A DNA stretch of 64,000 nucleotides, taken from positions 62,001 to 126,000 of the forward strand of contig NW_026267104.1 in assembly GCF_014633365.1 (NCBI RefSeq), read 5' to 3'. Source of the DNA: Diospyros lotus (lineage: Eukaryota > Streptophyta > Magnoliopsida > Ericales > Ebenaceae). Under the pieces are notes generated by a model, which was not told where the DNA came from, did not search any database, and saw only the letters and a list, made by a program, of their open reading frames with translations. Position numbers and translations under genes: made by a program. The first letter of the stretch is position 1; each line of letters begins with the position of its first letter. Of this stretch, positions 37,601-50,788 are shown one piece after another.

Positions 37601-39544
37601 AAGTTTTCAAAACTTTCCGAAATCCAAAATTGAACTTTCTTTAGTGTATTTAGTGTATCAAAATATCGTCCTTCACATATATTCAGAATCGTTAAAAACA
37701 AATGGGACAATTTTGAGATAACTTTGATTGAACAAAGTTGACTCTTTCTTGTTTCAATTGTTCTACTATGGACCCTTGACTAAAACTCAAGTTTTCAAAA
37801 CTTCCCGAAATCCAAATTTGAACTTTCTTTAGTGTATTTAGCGTATCAAAATGTCGTCTTTCACAATTATTAGGAATCGTTCGAAAGCAAATAAGTCAAT
37901 TTTGAGATATCGTTGATTGAACAAATTTGAATCTTTCTCGTTTCAAGTGTTCTACTATGGACCCATGGCTAAACCACATGATTTCAAAACTTCCCAAAAA
38001 TCGAATTTGAACTTTCTTTAGAGTATTTACTGTATCAAAATATCGTCTTTCACATAGATTCGGAATCGTTAAAAACAAATGAGTCAATTTTGAGATAACT
38101 TTGATTGAACAAAGTTGACTCTTCCTTGTTTCAATTGTTCTACTATGGACCCATGGCTAAAACTCAAGTTTTCAAAACTTCCCGAAATCCAAATTTGAAC
38201 TTTCTTTAGTGTATTTAGCGTATCAAAATATCGTCTTTCACAAACATTCGGAATCGTTAAAAACAAATGAGTCAATTTTTAGATAACTTTGATTGAACAA
38301 AGTTGACTCGTTCTTGTTTCAATTGTTCTACTATGGACCCATGACTAAAACTCAAGTTTTCAACACTTCCCGTAATCCAAATTTGAACTTTCTTTAGTGT
38401 TTTTAGCGTGTCAAAATGTCGTCTTTCACAATTATTAGGAATCTTCAAAAGCAAATAAGTGAATTTTGAGATATCGTAGATTGAACAAAGTTGACTCCTT
38501 CTTGTTTCAAGTGTTCTACTATGGATGGGGCTAAAAGTCATGTTTTAAAAAACTTCCCAAAAATCGAATTTGAACTTTCTTTAGAGTATTTAGTGTATCA
38601 AAATATCGTCTTTCCTACAGATTCGAAATCGTCAAAAAGGAATGAGTCAATTTTGAGATATCGTTGATTGAATAAAGTTAAGTCTTTAAGTCATGTTTTC
38701 AAAACTTCCAAAAAACAGAATTTGAACTTTTTTTAGTGTATTTAGTGTGTCAAAATATCGTCTCTCCCATAGATTCGGAATCTTTAAAAAGGAATGAGTC
38801 AATTTTTTGATATCGTTGATTGAATAAAGTTGAGTCTTTCTTGTTTCAAGTGTTCTAGTATGGACCCATGGCTAAAAGTCATGTTTTCAAAACTTCCCAA
38901 AATCCGAATTTGAACTTTCTTGAGTGTATTTAGTGTATCAAAATGTCGTCTTTCACAATTATTAGGAATCGTCAAAAGCAAATAAGTCAATTTTGAGATT
39001 TCGTTGATTGAACAAAGTTGACTCTTTCTTGTTTCAAGTATTCTACTATGGACCCATGGCTAAAAGTCATGTTTTCAAAACTTCCCAAAAACCGAATTTG
39101 AACTTTCTTTAGTGTATTTAGTGTATCAAAATATCGTCTTTCACATAGATTCGAAATCGTTAAAAACAAATGAGTCAATTTTGAGATAACTTTGATTGAA
39201 CAAAGTTGACTCTTTCTAGTTTCAATTGTTCTACTGTGGACCCATGACGAAAACTCAAGTTTTCAAAACTTCCCGAAATCCGAATTTGAACTTTCTTTAG
39301 TGTATTTAGTGTATCAAAAGATCGTCTTTCACATACATTCGGAATCGTTAAAAAAAAATGAGTCAATTTTGAGATAACTTTGATTGAACAAAGTTGACTA
39401 TTTCTTGTTTCAAGTGTTCTACTATGGACCCATGGCTAAAAGTCATGTTTTCGAAACTTCCCAAAAACTGAATTTGAACTTTCTTTAGTGTATTTATTGT
39501 ATCAAAATATCGTCATTCACATAGATTCGGAATCGTCAAAAAAA

Positions 39545-42500
39545 AATGAGTCAATTTTGAGATAACTTTGATTGAACAAAGTTGACTATTTCTTGTTTCA
39601 AGTGTTCTACTATGGACCCATGGCTAAAAGTCATGTTTTGGAAACTTCCCAAAAACTGAATTTGAACTTTCTTTAGTGTATTTATTGTATCAAAATATCG
39701 TCTTTCACATAGATTCGGAATCGTTAAAAACAAATGAGTCAATTTTGAGATAACTTTTATTGAACAAAGTTGACTCTTTCTTGTTTCAATTGTTCTACTA
39801 TAAACCCATGACTAAAACTCAAGTTTTCAAAACTTCCCGAAATCCAACTTTGAACTTTCTTTAGTGTATTTAGTGTATCAAAATATCGTCTTTCACATAA
39901 ATTCCGAATTGTCAAAAACAAATGAGACAATTTTGAGATATCGTTTATTGAATAAAGTTCAGTCTTTCTTGTTTCAAGTGTTCTACTATGGACCCATGGC
40001 TAAAACACATGTTTTCGAAACTTCCCAAAAATCAAATTTGAACTTTCGTTAGTGTATTTAGTGTATCAAAATATCGTCTTTCACATAGATTCGGAATCGT
40101 CAAAAACAAATGAGACAATTTTGAGATATCGTTGATTGAATAAAGTTCAGTCTTTCTTGTTTCAAGTGTTCTACTATGGACCCATGGCTAAAAGTCATGT
40201 TTTCGAAACTTCCCAAAAACTGAATTTGAACTTTCTTTAGTGTATTTAGTGTATCAAAATATCGTCTTTCACATAGATTCGGAATCGTTAAAAACAAATG
40301 AGTCAATTTTGAGATAAGTTTGATTGAACAAAGTTGACTCTTCCTTGTTTCAATTGTTCTACTATGGATCCATGGCTAAAACTCAAGTTTTCAAAACTTT
40401 CCGAAATCCAAAATTGAACTTTCTTTAGTGTATTTAGTGTATCAAAATATCGTCCTTCACATATATTCAGAATCGTTAAAAACAAATGGGACAATTTTGA
40501 GATAACTTTGATTGAACAAAGTTGACTCTTTCTTGTTTCAATTGTTCTACTATGGACCCTTGACTAAAACTCAAGTTTTCAAAACTTCCCGAAATCCAAA
40601 TTTGAACTTTCTTTAGTGTATTTAGCGTATCAAAATGTGGTCTTTCACAATTATTAGGAATCGTTCGAAAGCAAATAAGTCAATTTTGAGATATCGTTGA
40701 TTGAACAAATTTGAATCTTTCATGTTTCAAGTGTTCTACTATGGACCCATGGCTAAAACACATGATTTCAAAACTTCCCAAAAATCGAATTTGAACTTTC
40801 TTTAGAGTATTTACTGTATCAAAATATCGTCTTTCACATAGATTCGGAATCGTTAAAAACAAATGAGTCAATTTTGAGATAACTTTGATTGAACAAAGTT
40901 GACTCTTCCCTGTTTCAATTGTTCTACTATGGACTAAAACTCAAGTTTTCAAAACTTCCCGAAATCCAAATTTGAACTTTCTTTAGTGTATTTAGCGTAT
41001 CAAAATGTCGTCTTTCACAATTATTAGGAATCGTTCGAAAGCAAATAAGTCAATTTTTAGATATCGTTGATTGAACAAATTTGAATCTTTCTTGTTTCAA
41101 GTGTTCTACTATGGACCCATGGCTAAAACACATGATTTCAAAACTTCCCAAAAATCGAATTTGAACTTTCTTTAGAGTATTTACTGTATCAAAATATCGT
41201 CTTTCACATAGATTCGGAATCGTTAAAAACAAATGAGTCAATTTTGAGATAACTTTGATTGAACAAAGTTGACTCTTCCCTGTTTCAATTGTTCTACTAT
41301 GGACTAAAACTCAAGTTTTCAAAACTTCCCAAAATCCAAATTTGAACTTTCTTTAGTGTATTTAGCGTATCAAAATATCGTCTTTCACAAACATTCGGAA
41401 TCGTTAAAAGCAAATGAGTCAATTCTGAGATAACTTTGATTGAACAAAGTTGACTCTTTCTTGTTTCAATTGTTCTACAATACACCCATGACTAAAACTC
41501 AAGTTTTCAAAACTTCCCGAAATCCAACTTTGAACTTTCTTTAGTGTATTTAGTGTATCAAAATGTCGTCTTTCACATAAATTCGGAATCGTCAAAAACA
41601 AATGAGACAATTTTGAGATATCGTTTATTGAATAAAGTTCAGTCTTTCTTGTTTCAAGTGTTCTACTATGGACCCATAGCTAAAACACATGTTTTCGAAA
41701 CTTCCCAAAAATCGAATTTGAACTTTCTTTAGTGTATTTAGTGTATCAAAATATCGTCTTTCACATAGATTCGGAATCGTCAAAAACAAATGAGACAATT
41801 TTGAGATATCGTTGATTGCATAAAGTTCAGTCTTTCTTGTTTCAAGTGTTCTACTATGGACCCATGGCTAAAAGTCATGTTTTCAAACTTCCCAAAAACC
41901 GAATTTGAACTTTCTTTAGTGTATTTAGTGTATCAAAATATCGTCTTTCACATAGATTCGAAATCGTTAAAAACAAATGAGTCAATTTTGAGATAACTTT
42001 GATTGAACAAAGTTGACTCTTTCTAGTTTCAATTGTTCTACTGTGGACCCATGACGAAAACTCAAGTTTTCAAAACTTCCCGAAATCCGAATTTGAACTT
42101 TCTTTAGTGTATCAAAAGATCGTCTTTCACATACATTCAGAATCGTTAAAAAAAAATGAGTCAATTTTGAGATAACTTTGATTGAACAAAGTTGACTATT
42201 TCTTGTTTCAAGTGTTCTACTATGGACCCATGGCTAAAAGTCATGTTTTGGAAACTTCCCAAAAACTGAATTTGAACTTTCTTTAGTGTATTTATTGTAT
42301 CAAAATATCGTCTTTCACATAGATTCGGAATCGTTAAAAAAAAATGAGTCAATTTTGAGATAACTTTTATTGAACAAAGTTGACTCTTTCTTGTTTCAAT
42401 TGTTCTACTATAAACCCATGACTAAAACTCAAGTTTTCAAAACTTCCCGAAATCCAACTTTGAACTTTCTTTAGTGTATTTAGTGTATCAAAATATCGTC

Positions 42501-43615
42501 TTTCACATAAATTCCGAATCGTCAAAAACAAATGAAACAATTTTGAGATATCGTTTATTGAATAAAGTTCAGTCTTTCTTGTTTCAAGTGTTCTACTATG
42601 GACCCATGGCTAAAACACATGTTTTCGAAACTTCCCAAAAATCGAATTTGAACTTTCGTTAGTGTATTTAGTGTATCAAAATATCGTCTTTCACATAGAT
42701 TCAGAATCGTCAAAAACAAATGAGACAATTTTGAGATATCGTTGATTGAATAAAGTTCAGTCTTTCTTGTTTCAAGTGTTCTACTATGGACCCATGGCTA
42801 AAAGTCATGTTTTCGAAACTTCCCAAAAACTGAATTTGAACTTTCTTTAGTGTATTTAGTGTATCAAAATATCGTCTTTCACATAGATTCGGAATCGTTA
42901 AAAACAAATGAGTCAATTTTGAGATAACTTTGATTGAACAAAGTTGACTCTTCCTTGTTTCAATTGTTCTACTATGGATCCATGGCTAAAACTCAAGTTT
43001 TCAAAACTTTCCGAAATCCAAAATTGAACTTTCTTTAGTGTATTTAGTGTATCAAAATATCGTCCTTCACATATATTCAGAATCGTTAAAAACAAATGGG
43101 ACAATTTTGAGATAACTTTGATTGAACAAAGTTGACTCTTTCTTGTTTCAATTGTTCTACTATGGACCCTTGACTAAAACTCAAGTTTTCAAAACTTCCC
43201 GAAATCCAAATTTGAACTTTCTTTAGTGTATTTAGCGTATCAAAATGTCGTCTTTCACAATTATTAGGAATCGTTCGAAAGCAAATAAGTCAATTTTGAG
43301 ATATCGTTGATTGAACAAATTTGAATCTTTCTTGTTTCAAGTGTTCTACTATGGACCCATGGCTAAAACACATGATTTCAAAACTTCCCAAAAATCGAAT
43401 TTGAACTTTCTTTAGAGTATTTACTGTATCAAAATATCGTCTTTCACATAGATTCGGAATCGTTAAAAACAAATGAGTCAATTTTGAGATAACTTTGATT
43501 GAACAAAGTTGACTCTTCCCTGTTTCAATTGTTCTACTATGGACTAAAACTCAAGTTTTCAAAACTTCCCGAAATCCAAATTTGAACTTTCTTTAGTGTA
43601 TTTAGCGTATCAAAA
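39545..43615. repeat. Two copies of a satellite block, 2610-bp offset
   Basis: About 39545-41005 matches about 42155-43615 at 2610 bp, with shared variants 'ctactataaaccc', 'ttccgaat', 'ggatccatggctaaaac' and 'cgtccttcacatatattcag'. Inside the first copy a two-monomer piece is repeated at 370 bp (40680 and 41050), with a shortened monomer where 'ctactatggac' runs straight into 'taaaactc'. Confidence 0.75.
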
Positions 43616-46194
43616 TATCGTCTTTCACAAACATTCGGAATCGTTAAAAACAAATGAGTCAATTTTGAGATAACTTTGATTGAACAAAGTTGACTCTTTC
43701 TTGTTTCAATTGTTCTACAATACACCCATGACTAAAACTCAAGTTTTCAAAACTTCCCAAAATCCAACTTTGAACTTTCTTTAGTGTATTTAGTGTATCA
43801 AAATATCGTCTTTCACATAAATTCGGAATCGTCAAAAACAAATGAGACAATTTTGAGATATCGTTTATTGAATAAAGTTCAGTCTTTCTTGTTTCAAGTG
43901 TTCTACTATGGACCCATGGCTAAAACACATGTTTTCGAAACTTCCCAAAAATCGAATTTGAACTTTCTTTAGTGTATTTAGTGTATCAAAATATCGTCTT
44001 TCACATAGATTCGGAATCGTCAAAAACAAATGAGACAATTTTGAGATATCGTTGATTGAATAAAGTTCAGTCTTTCTTGTTTCAAGTGTTCTACTATGCA
44101 CCCATGGCTAAAAGTCATGTTTTCGAAACTTCCCAAAAACTGAATTTGAACTTTCTTTAGTGTATTTAGTGTATCAAAATATCGTCTTTCACATAGATTC
44201 GGAATCGTTAAAAACAAATGAGTCAATTTTGAGATAACTTTGATTGAACAAAGTTGACTCTTCCTTGTTTCAATTGTTCTACTATGGACCCATGGCTAAA
44301 ACTCAAGTTTTCAAAACTTCCCGAAATCCCAAATTGAACTTTCTTTAGTGTATTTAGTGTATCAAAATATCGTCTTTCACATATATTCAGAATCGTTAAA
44401 AACAAATGGGACAATTTTGATATAACTTTGATTGAACAAAGTTGACTCTTTCTTGTTTCAATTGTTCTACTATGGACCCTTGACTAAAACTCAAGTTTTC
44501 AAAACTTCCCGAAATCCAAATTTGAACTTTCTTTAGTGTATTTAGCGTATCAAAATGTCGTCTTTCACAATTATTAGGAATCGTTCGAAAGCAAATAAGT
44601 CAATTTTGAGATATCGTTGATTGAACAAATTTGAATCTTTCTTGTTTCAAGTGTTCTACTATGGACCCATGGCTAAAACACATGATTTCAAAACTTCACA
44701 AAAATCGAATTTGAACTTTCTTTAGAGTATTTACTGTATCAAAATATCGTCTTTCACATAGATTCGGAATCGTTAAAAACAAATGAGTCAATTTTGAGAT
44801 AACTTTGATTGAACAAAGTTGACTCTTCCTTGTTTCAATTGTTCTACTATGGACCCATGGCTAAAACTCAAGTTTTCAAAACTTTCCGAAATCGAAATTT
44901 GAACTTTCTTTTGTGTATTTAGCGTATCAAAATATCATCTTTCACAAACATTCGGAATCGTTAAAAACAAATGAGTCAATTTTTAGGTAACTTTGATTGA
45001 ACAAAGTTGACTCGTTCTTGTTTCAATTGTTCTACTATGGACCTATGACTAAAACTCAAGTTTTCAACACTTCCCGAAATCCAAATTTGAACTTTCTTTA
45101 GTGTTTTTAGCGTGTCAAAATGTCGTCTTTCACAATTATTAGGAATCTTCAAAAGCAAATAAGTGAATTTTGAGATGTCGTAGATTGAAGAAAGTTGACT
45201 CCTTCTTGTTTCAAGTGTTCTACTATGGATTGGGCTAAAAGTCATGTTTTAAAAAACTTCCCAAAAATCGAATTTGAACTTTTTTAGAGTATTTAGTGTA
45301 TCAAAATATCGTCTTTCCTATAGATTCGAAATCGTCAAAAAGGAATGGGTCAATTTTGAGATATCGTTGATTGAATAAAGTTGAGTCTTTAAGTCATGTT
45401 TTCAAAACTTCCAAAAAACAGAATTTGAACTTTTTTTAGTGTATTTAGTGTGTCAAAATATCGTCTCTCCCATAGATTCGGAATCTTTAAAAAGGAATGA
45501 GTCAATTTTTTGATATCGTTGATTGAATAAAGTTGAGTCTTTCTTGTTTCAAGTGTTCTAGTATGGACCCATGGCTAAAAGTCATGTTTTCAAAACTTCC
45601 CAAAATCCGAATTTGAACTTTCTTGAGTGTATTTAGTGTATCAAAATGTCGTCTTTCACAATTATTAGGAATCGTCAAAAGCAAATAAGTCAATTTTGAG
45701 ATTTCGTTGATTGAACAAAGTTGACTCTTTCTTGTTTCAAGTGTTCTACTATGGACCCATGGCTAAAACACATGTTTTCAAAACTTCTCAAAAATCGAAT
45801 TTGAACTTTCTTTAGTGTATTTAGTGTATCAAAATATCGTCTTTCACATAGATTCGAAATCGTTAAAAACAAATGAGTCAATTTTGAGATAACTTTGATT
45901 GAACAAAGTTGACTCTTTCTAGTTTCAATTGTTCTACTGTGGACCCATGACGAAAACTCAAGTTTTCAAAACTTCCCGAAATCCGAATTTGAACTTTCTT
46001 TAGTGTATTTAGTGTATCAAAAGATCTTCTTTCACATACATTCGGAATCGTTAAAAAAAAATGAGTCAATTTTGAGATAACTTTGATTGAACAAAGTTGA
46101 CTATTTCTTGTTTCAAGTGTTCTACTATGGACCCATGGCTAAAAGTCATGTTTTGGAAACTTCCCAAAAACTGAATTTGAACTTTCTTTAGTGT

Positions 46195-46199
46195 ATTTA
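46195..46199. repeat. Target-site duplication, left copy (attta)
   Basis: 'attta' directly precedes the LTR's TG and recurs directly after its CA at 47005-47009. Removing the LTR and one copy restores 'gtgtatttattgtatc', a satellite variant found elsewhere, including the matched position 49598-49613. Confidence 0.93.
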
Positions 46200-46296
46200 T
46201 GTTGGAATTTGAGCGAATACTTGTGTACGCACAAGTTAAACTTGATCAGATGGATCATGAGCTTAGCTGCAATGTGCTCATGAGATAGCTAGAGAT

Positions 46297-46412
46297 AGCT
46301 CAACGTGAGTTTTGAATAGCTCATAGTAGCTTAAGCTAACTCACTCCAGCTCAACTCCAGCTCACCTAGCTCACTCTAGCTCAAGTCAACTCAAGGTAGT
46401 TGGACCCAGCTC
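46297..46412 (+). repeat. Cluster of AGCTC motifs in the solo LTR
   Basis: Seven AGCTC motifs occur in about 115 bp, as in 'ccagctcaactccagctcac', with degenerate copies around them. The cluster is upstream of the TATA box, in U3, so it may be a degenerate short repeat or repeated regulatory element. No function is shown. Confidence 0.7.
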
Positions 46413-46689
46413 GAGGTAGTGACACTAGCTGAGTTATCGTGTGGTGGCAGTGACATGTCATCGGGTGATGACATGGCAGCTTACATGGACTACTAGCCAA
46501 TTGACATGTGACTTAACCATGTGCTGACACATGGCAACACATAAATCTCTCTCTCTTCCTTATGGATGAAAGGTCACCATTATGGGTGGTTACACCAAGT
46601 TGGTTAAGGGTGGTTATGGGTGGTTACTTGGAAGGTTCCAAGCACCCTTTCTCCAAAGACAAGTCCTTTGGGAATGGGTGGCACTCAAA

Positions 46690-46697
46690 TATAAATA
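46690..46697 (+). promoter_or_regulatory. Probable TATA box of the solo LTR
   Basis: TATAAATA occurs within 'caaatataaatagacc', the best TATA match in the LTR, with about 300 bp of LTR downstream for R and U5. It sets the likely plus-strand orientation. Transcription from it would enter satellite DNA at 47005. Confidence 0.6.
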
Positions 46698-49600
46698 GAC
46701 CACCACCCATTTCATCCAAAACATTAATTTGAGAGCCTTTTATTTGTATATTACAAAGAAAAGGTAAGAGAAGAGGATTGCAAGATATTCTTCTAGAGAG
46801 AAGAATAAGAGACTAGCAAAGAAGGCACATTGGGTTGTGAAAGTATTTTGGTTGCTGCTTCTTTAAGTTGGTAATCAAATTACCCTTGGTGTGGAGTTGT
46901 GTTTTACATCAAATCGATCCTAGCAAGAAAAGGTAGAGTTATCTATCTTGGAGTTTGCAAAGTAAGATTTCTATTCCGCTATTTATTTTATAAGAAATCT
47001 TTCAATTTATTGTATCAAAATATCGTCTTTCACATAGATTCGGAATCGTTAAAAACAAATGAGTCAATTTTGAGATAACTTTGATTGAACAAAGTTGACT
47101 CTTTCTTGTTTCAATTGTTCTACTATAGACCCATGACTAAAACTCAAGTTTTCAAAACTTCCCGAAATCCAACTTTGAACTTTCTTTAGTGTATTTAGTG
47201 TATCAAAATACCGTCTTTCACATAAATTCGGAATCGTCAAAAACAAATGAGACAATTTTGAGATATCGTTTATTGAATAAAGTTCAGTCTTTCTTGTTTC
47301 AAGTGTTCTACTATGGGGACCCATGGCTAAAACACATGTTTTCGAAACTTCCCAAAAATCGAATTTGAACTTTCTTTAGTGTATTTAGTGTATCAAAATA
47401 TCGTCTTTCACATAGATTCGGAATCGTCAAAAACAAATGAGACAATTTTGAGATATCGTTGATTGAATAAAGTTCAGTCTTTCTTGTTTCAAGTGTTCTA
47501 CTATGGACCCATGGCTAAAAGTCATGTTTTCGAAACTTCCCAAAAACTGAATTTGAACTTTCTTTAGTGTATTTAGTGTATCAAAATATCGTCTCTCACA
47601 TAGATTTGGAATCGTTAAAAACAAATGAGTCAATTTTGAGATAACTTTGATTGAACAAAGTTGACTCTTCCTTGTTTCAATTGTTCTACTATGGACCCAT
47701 GGCTAAAACTCAAGTTTTCAAAACTTCTCGAAATCCAAAATTGAACTTTCTTTAGTGTATTTAGTGTATCAAAATATCGTCTTTAACATATATTCAGAAT
47801 CGTTAAAAACAAATGGGACAATTTTGAGATAACTTTGATTGAACAAAGTTGACTCTTTCTTGTTTCAATTGTTCTACTATGGACCCTTGACTAAAACTCA
47901 AGTTTTCAAAACTTCCCGAAATCCAAATTTGAACTTTCTTTAGTGTATTTAGCGTATCAAAATGTCGTCTTTCACAATTATTAGGAATCGTTCGAAAGCA
48001 AATAAGTCAATTTTGAGATATCGTTGATTGAACAAATTTGAATCTTTCTTGTTTCAAGTGTTCTACTATGGACCCATGGCTAAAACACATGATTTCAAAA
48101 CTTCCCAAAAATCGAATTTGAACTTTCTTTAGAGTATTTACTGTATCAAAATATCGTCTTTCACATAGATTCGGAATCGTTAAAAACAAATGAGTCAATT
48201 TTGAGATAACTTTGATTGAACAAAGTTGACTCTTCCTTGTTTCAATTGTTCTACTATGGACCCATGGCTAAAACTCAAGTTTTCAAAACTTTCCGAAATC
48301 GAAATTTGAACTTTCTTTAGTGTATTTAGCGTATCAAAATATCGTCTTTCACAAACATTCGGAATCGTTAAAAACAAATGAGTCAATTTTTAGATAACTT
48401 TGATTGAACAAAGTTGACTCGTTCTTGTTTCAATTGTTCTACTATGGACCCATGACTAAAACTCAAGTTTTCAACACTTCCCGAAATCCAAATTTGAACT
48501 TTCTTTAGTGTTTTTAGCGTGTCAAAATGTCGTCTTTCACAATTATTAGGAATCTTCAAAAGCAAATAAGTGAATTTTGAGATATCGTAGATTGAACAAG
48601 GTTGACTCCTTCTTGTTTCAAGTGTTCTACTATGGATGGAACTAAAAGTCATGTTTCAAAAAACTTCCCAAAAATCGAATTTGAACTTTTTTAGAGTATT
48701 TAGTGTATCAAAATATCGTCTTTCCTATAGATTCGAAATCGTCAAAAAGGAATGAGTCAATTTTGAGATATCGTTGATTGAATAAAATTGAGTCTTTAAG
48801 TCATGTTTTCAAAACTTCCAAAAAACAGAATTTGAACTTTTTTTAGTGTATTTAGTGTGTCAAAATATCGTCTCTCCCATAGATTCGGAATCTTTAAAAA
48901 TGAATGAGTCAATTTTTTGATATCGTTGATTGAATAAAGTTGAGTCTTTCTTCTTTCAAGTGTTCTAGTATGGACCCATGGCTAAAAGTCATGTTTTCAA
49001 AACTTCCCAAAATCCGAATTTGAACTATCTTGAGTGTATTTAGTGTATCAAAATGTCGTCTTTCACAATTATTAGGAATCGTCAAAAGCAAATAAGTCAA
49101 TTTTGAGATTTCGTTGATTGAACGAAGTTGACTCTTTCTTGTTTCAAGTGTTCTACTATGGACCCATGGCTAAAACACATGTTTTCAAAACTTCCCAAAA
49201 ATCGAATTTGAACTTTCTTTAGTGTATTTTGTGTATCAAAATATCGTCTTTCACATAGATTCGAAATCGTTAAAAACAAATGAGTCAATTTTGAGATAAC
49301 TTTGATTGAACAAAGTTGACTCTTTCTAGTTTCAATTGTTCTACTGTGGACCCATGACGAAAACTCAAGTTTTCAAAACTTCCCGAAATCCGAATTTGAA
49401 CATTCTTTAGTGTATTTAGTGTATCAAAAGATCGTCTTTCACATACATTCGGAATCGTTAAAAAAAAATGAGTCAATTTTGAGATAACTTTGATTGAACA
49501 AAGTTGACTATTTCTTATTTCAAGTGTTCTACTATGGACTCATGGCTAAAAGTCATGTTTTGGAAACTTCCCAAAAACTGAATTTGAACTTTCTTTAGTG

Positions 49601-50788
49601 TATTTATTGTATCAAAATATCGTCTTTCACATAGATTCGGAATCGTTAAAAACAAATGAGTCAATTTTGAGATAACTTTGATTGAACAAAGTTGACTCTT
49701 TCTTGTTTCAATTGTTCTACTATAGACCCATGACTAAAACTCAAGTTTTCAAAACTTCCCGAAATCCAACTTTGAACTTTCTTTAGTGTATTTAGTGTAT
49801 CAAAATATCGTCTTTCACATAAATTCGGAATCGTCAAAAACAAATGAGACAATTTTGAGATATCGTTTATTGAATAAAGTTCGGTCTTTCTTGTTTCAAG
49901 TGTTCTACTATGGACCCATGGCAAAAACACATGTTTCCGAAACTTCCCAAAAATCGAATTTGAACTTTCTTTAGTGTATTTAGTGTATCAAAATATCGTC
50001 TTTCACATAGATTCGGAATCGTCAAAAACAAATGAGACAATTTTGAGATATCGTTGATTGAATAAAGTTCAGTCTTTCTTGTTTCGAGTGTTCTACTATG
50101 GACCCATGGCTAAAAGTCATGTTTTGGAAACTTCCCAAAAACTGAATTTGAACTTTCTTTAGTGTATTTAATGTATCATAATATCGTCTTTCACATACAT
50201 TCGGAATCGTTAAAAACAAATGAGTCAATTTTTAGATAAGTTTGATTGAAAAAAGTTGAGTCTTTCTTGTTTCAAGTGTTCTACTATGGACCCATGGCTA
50301 AAAGTCATGTTTTCAAAACTTACCAAAATCCGAATTTGAACTTTCTTTAGTGTATTTAGTGTATCAAAATGTCGTCTTTCACAATTATTAGGAATCGTCA
50401 AAAGCAAAAAAGTCAATTTTGAGATTTCGTTGATTGAACAAAGTTGACTCTTTCTTGTTTCAAGTGTTCTACTATGGACCCATGGCTAAAAGTCATGTTT
50501 TGGAAACTTCCCAAAAACTGAATTTGAACATTCTTTAGTGTATTTATTGTATCAAAATATCGTCTTTCACATAGTTTCGGAATCGTTAAAAACAAATGAG
50601 CCAATTTTGAGATAAGTTTGATTGAAAAAAGTTGACTCTTTCTTGTTTCAATTGTTCTACTATGGACCTATGACAAAAACTCAAGTTTTCAAAACTTCCC
50701 GAAATCCAAATTTGAACTTTCTTTAGTGTATTTAGTGTATCAAAATATCGTCTTTCACATAGATTCGGAATCGTTAAAAACAAATGAG

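Larger units (their letters stand above)
18457..46199. repeat. Satellite DNA array, middle block
   Basis: The same 188-bp satellite in the same orientation, about 147 monomers. The left part, to about 35340, is dominated by a set with 'gttctgctatggaccc', 'tttagtatatc', 'aagtcttcaaaac', 'acttcgcgaaagc', 'actacgcgaaag' and 'catgggtaaaagtcatg'. The right part, from about 35340, is dominated by another set with 'actgtggacccatgacg', 'catgatttcaaaac', 'gttttcgaaac' and 'ctatagaccc'. No gene or RNA is visible. It ends at the solo LTR without loss of satellite bases. Confidence 0.97.
46200..47004 (+). mobile_element. Solo LTR (805 bp)
   Basis: Non-satellite insert beginning TGTTGGAATTTG and ending AAGAAATCTTTCA, flanked by perfect 5-bp duplications. 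It has a TATA-like box, no primer-binding site or coding frame, and no sequence in common with the other LTR. Known: solo LTRs form when the two LTRs of an inserted element recombine and delete the interior. A TGTTGG start is frequent in plant Ty1/copia LTRs, but I cannot assign the superfamily from the LTR alone. Orientation is taken from the TATA box. Matched satellite copies have the empty site, so this insertion is younger than those duplications or arose in only one copy. Confidence 0.9.
43603..50228. repeat. Higher-order repeat of about 2.6 kb, one copy carrying the solo LTR
   Basis: Monomers from about 43603 to 46199 match 47010 to 49606 at 3407 bp. After the LTR, 47010 onward matches 49607 onward at 2597 then 2595 bp. 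The difference of 810 bp equals the 805-bp LTR plus its 5-bp target duplication, so without the insertion the period is about 2597 bp, close to 14 monomers with one 152-bp short copy. The 2-base change comes from 'ctatggggaccc' near 47315. Confidence 0.8.

Noticed and set aside
46200..47004. A host gene or non-autonomous DNA transposon in the second insert
   Set aside because: There is no coding frame and no terminal inverted repeat beyond TG/CA; the 5-bp target duplication, TATA box and size fit a solo LTR.
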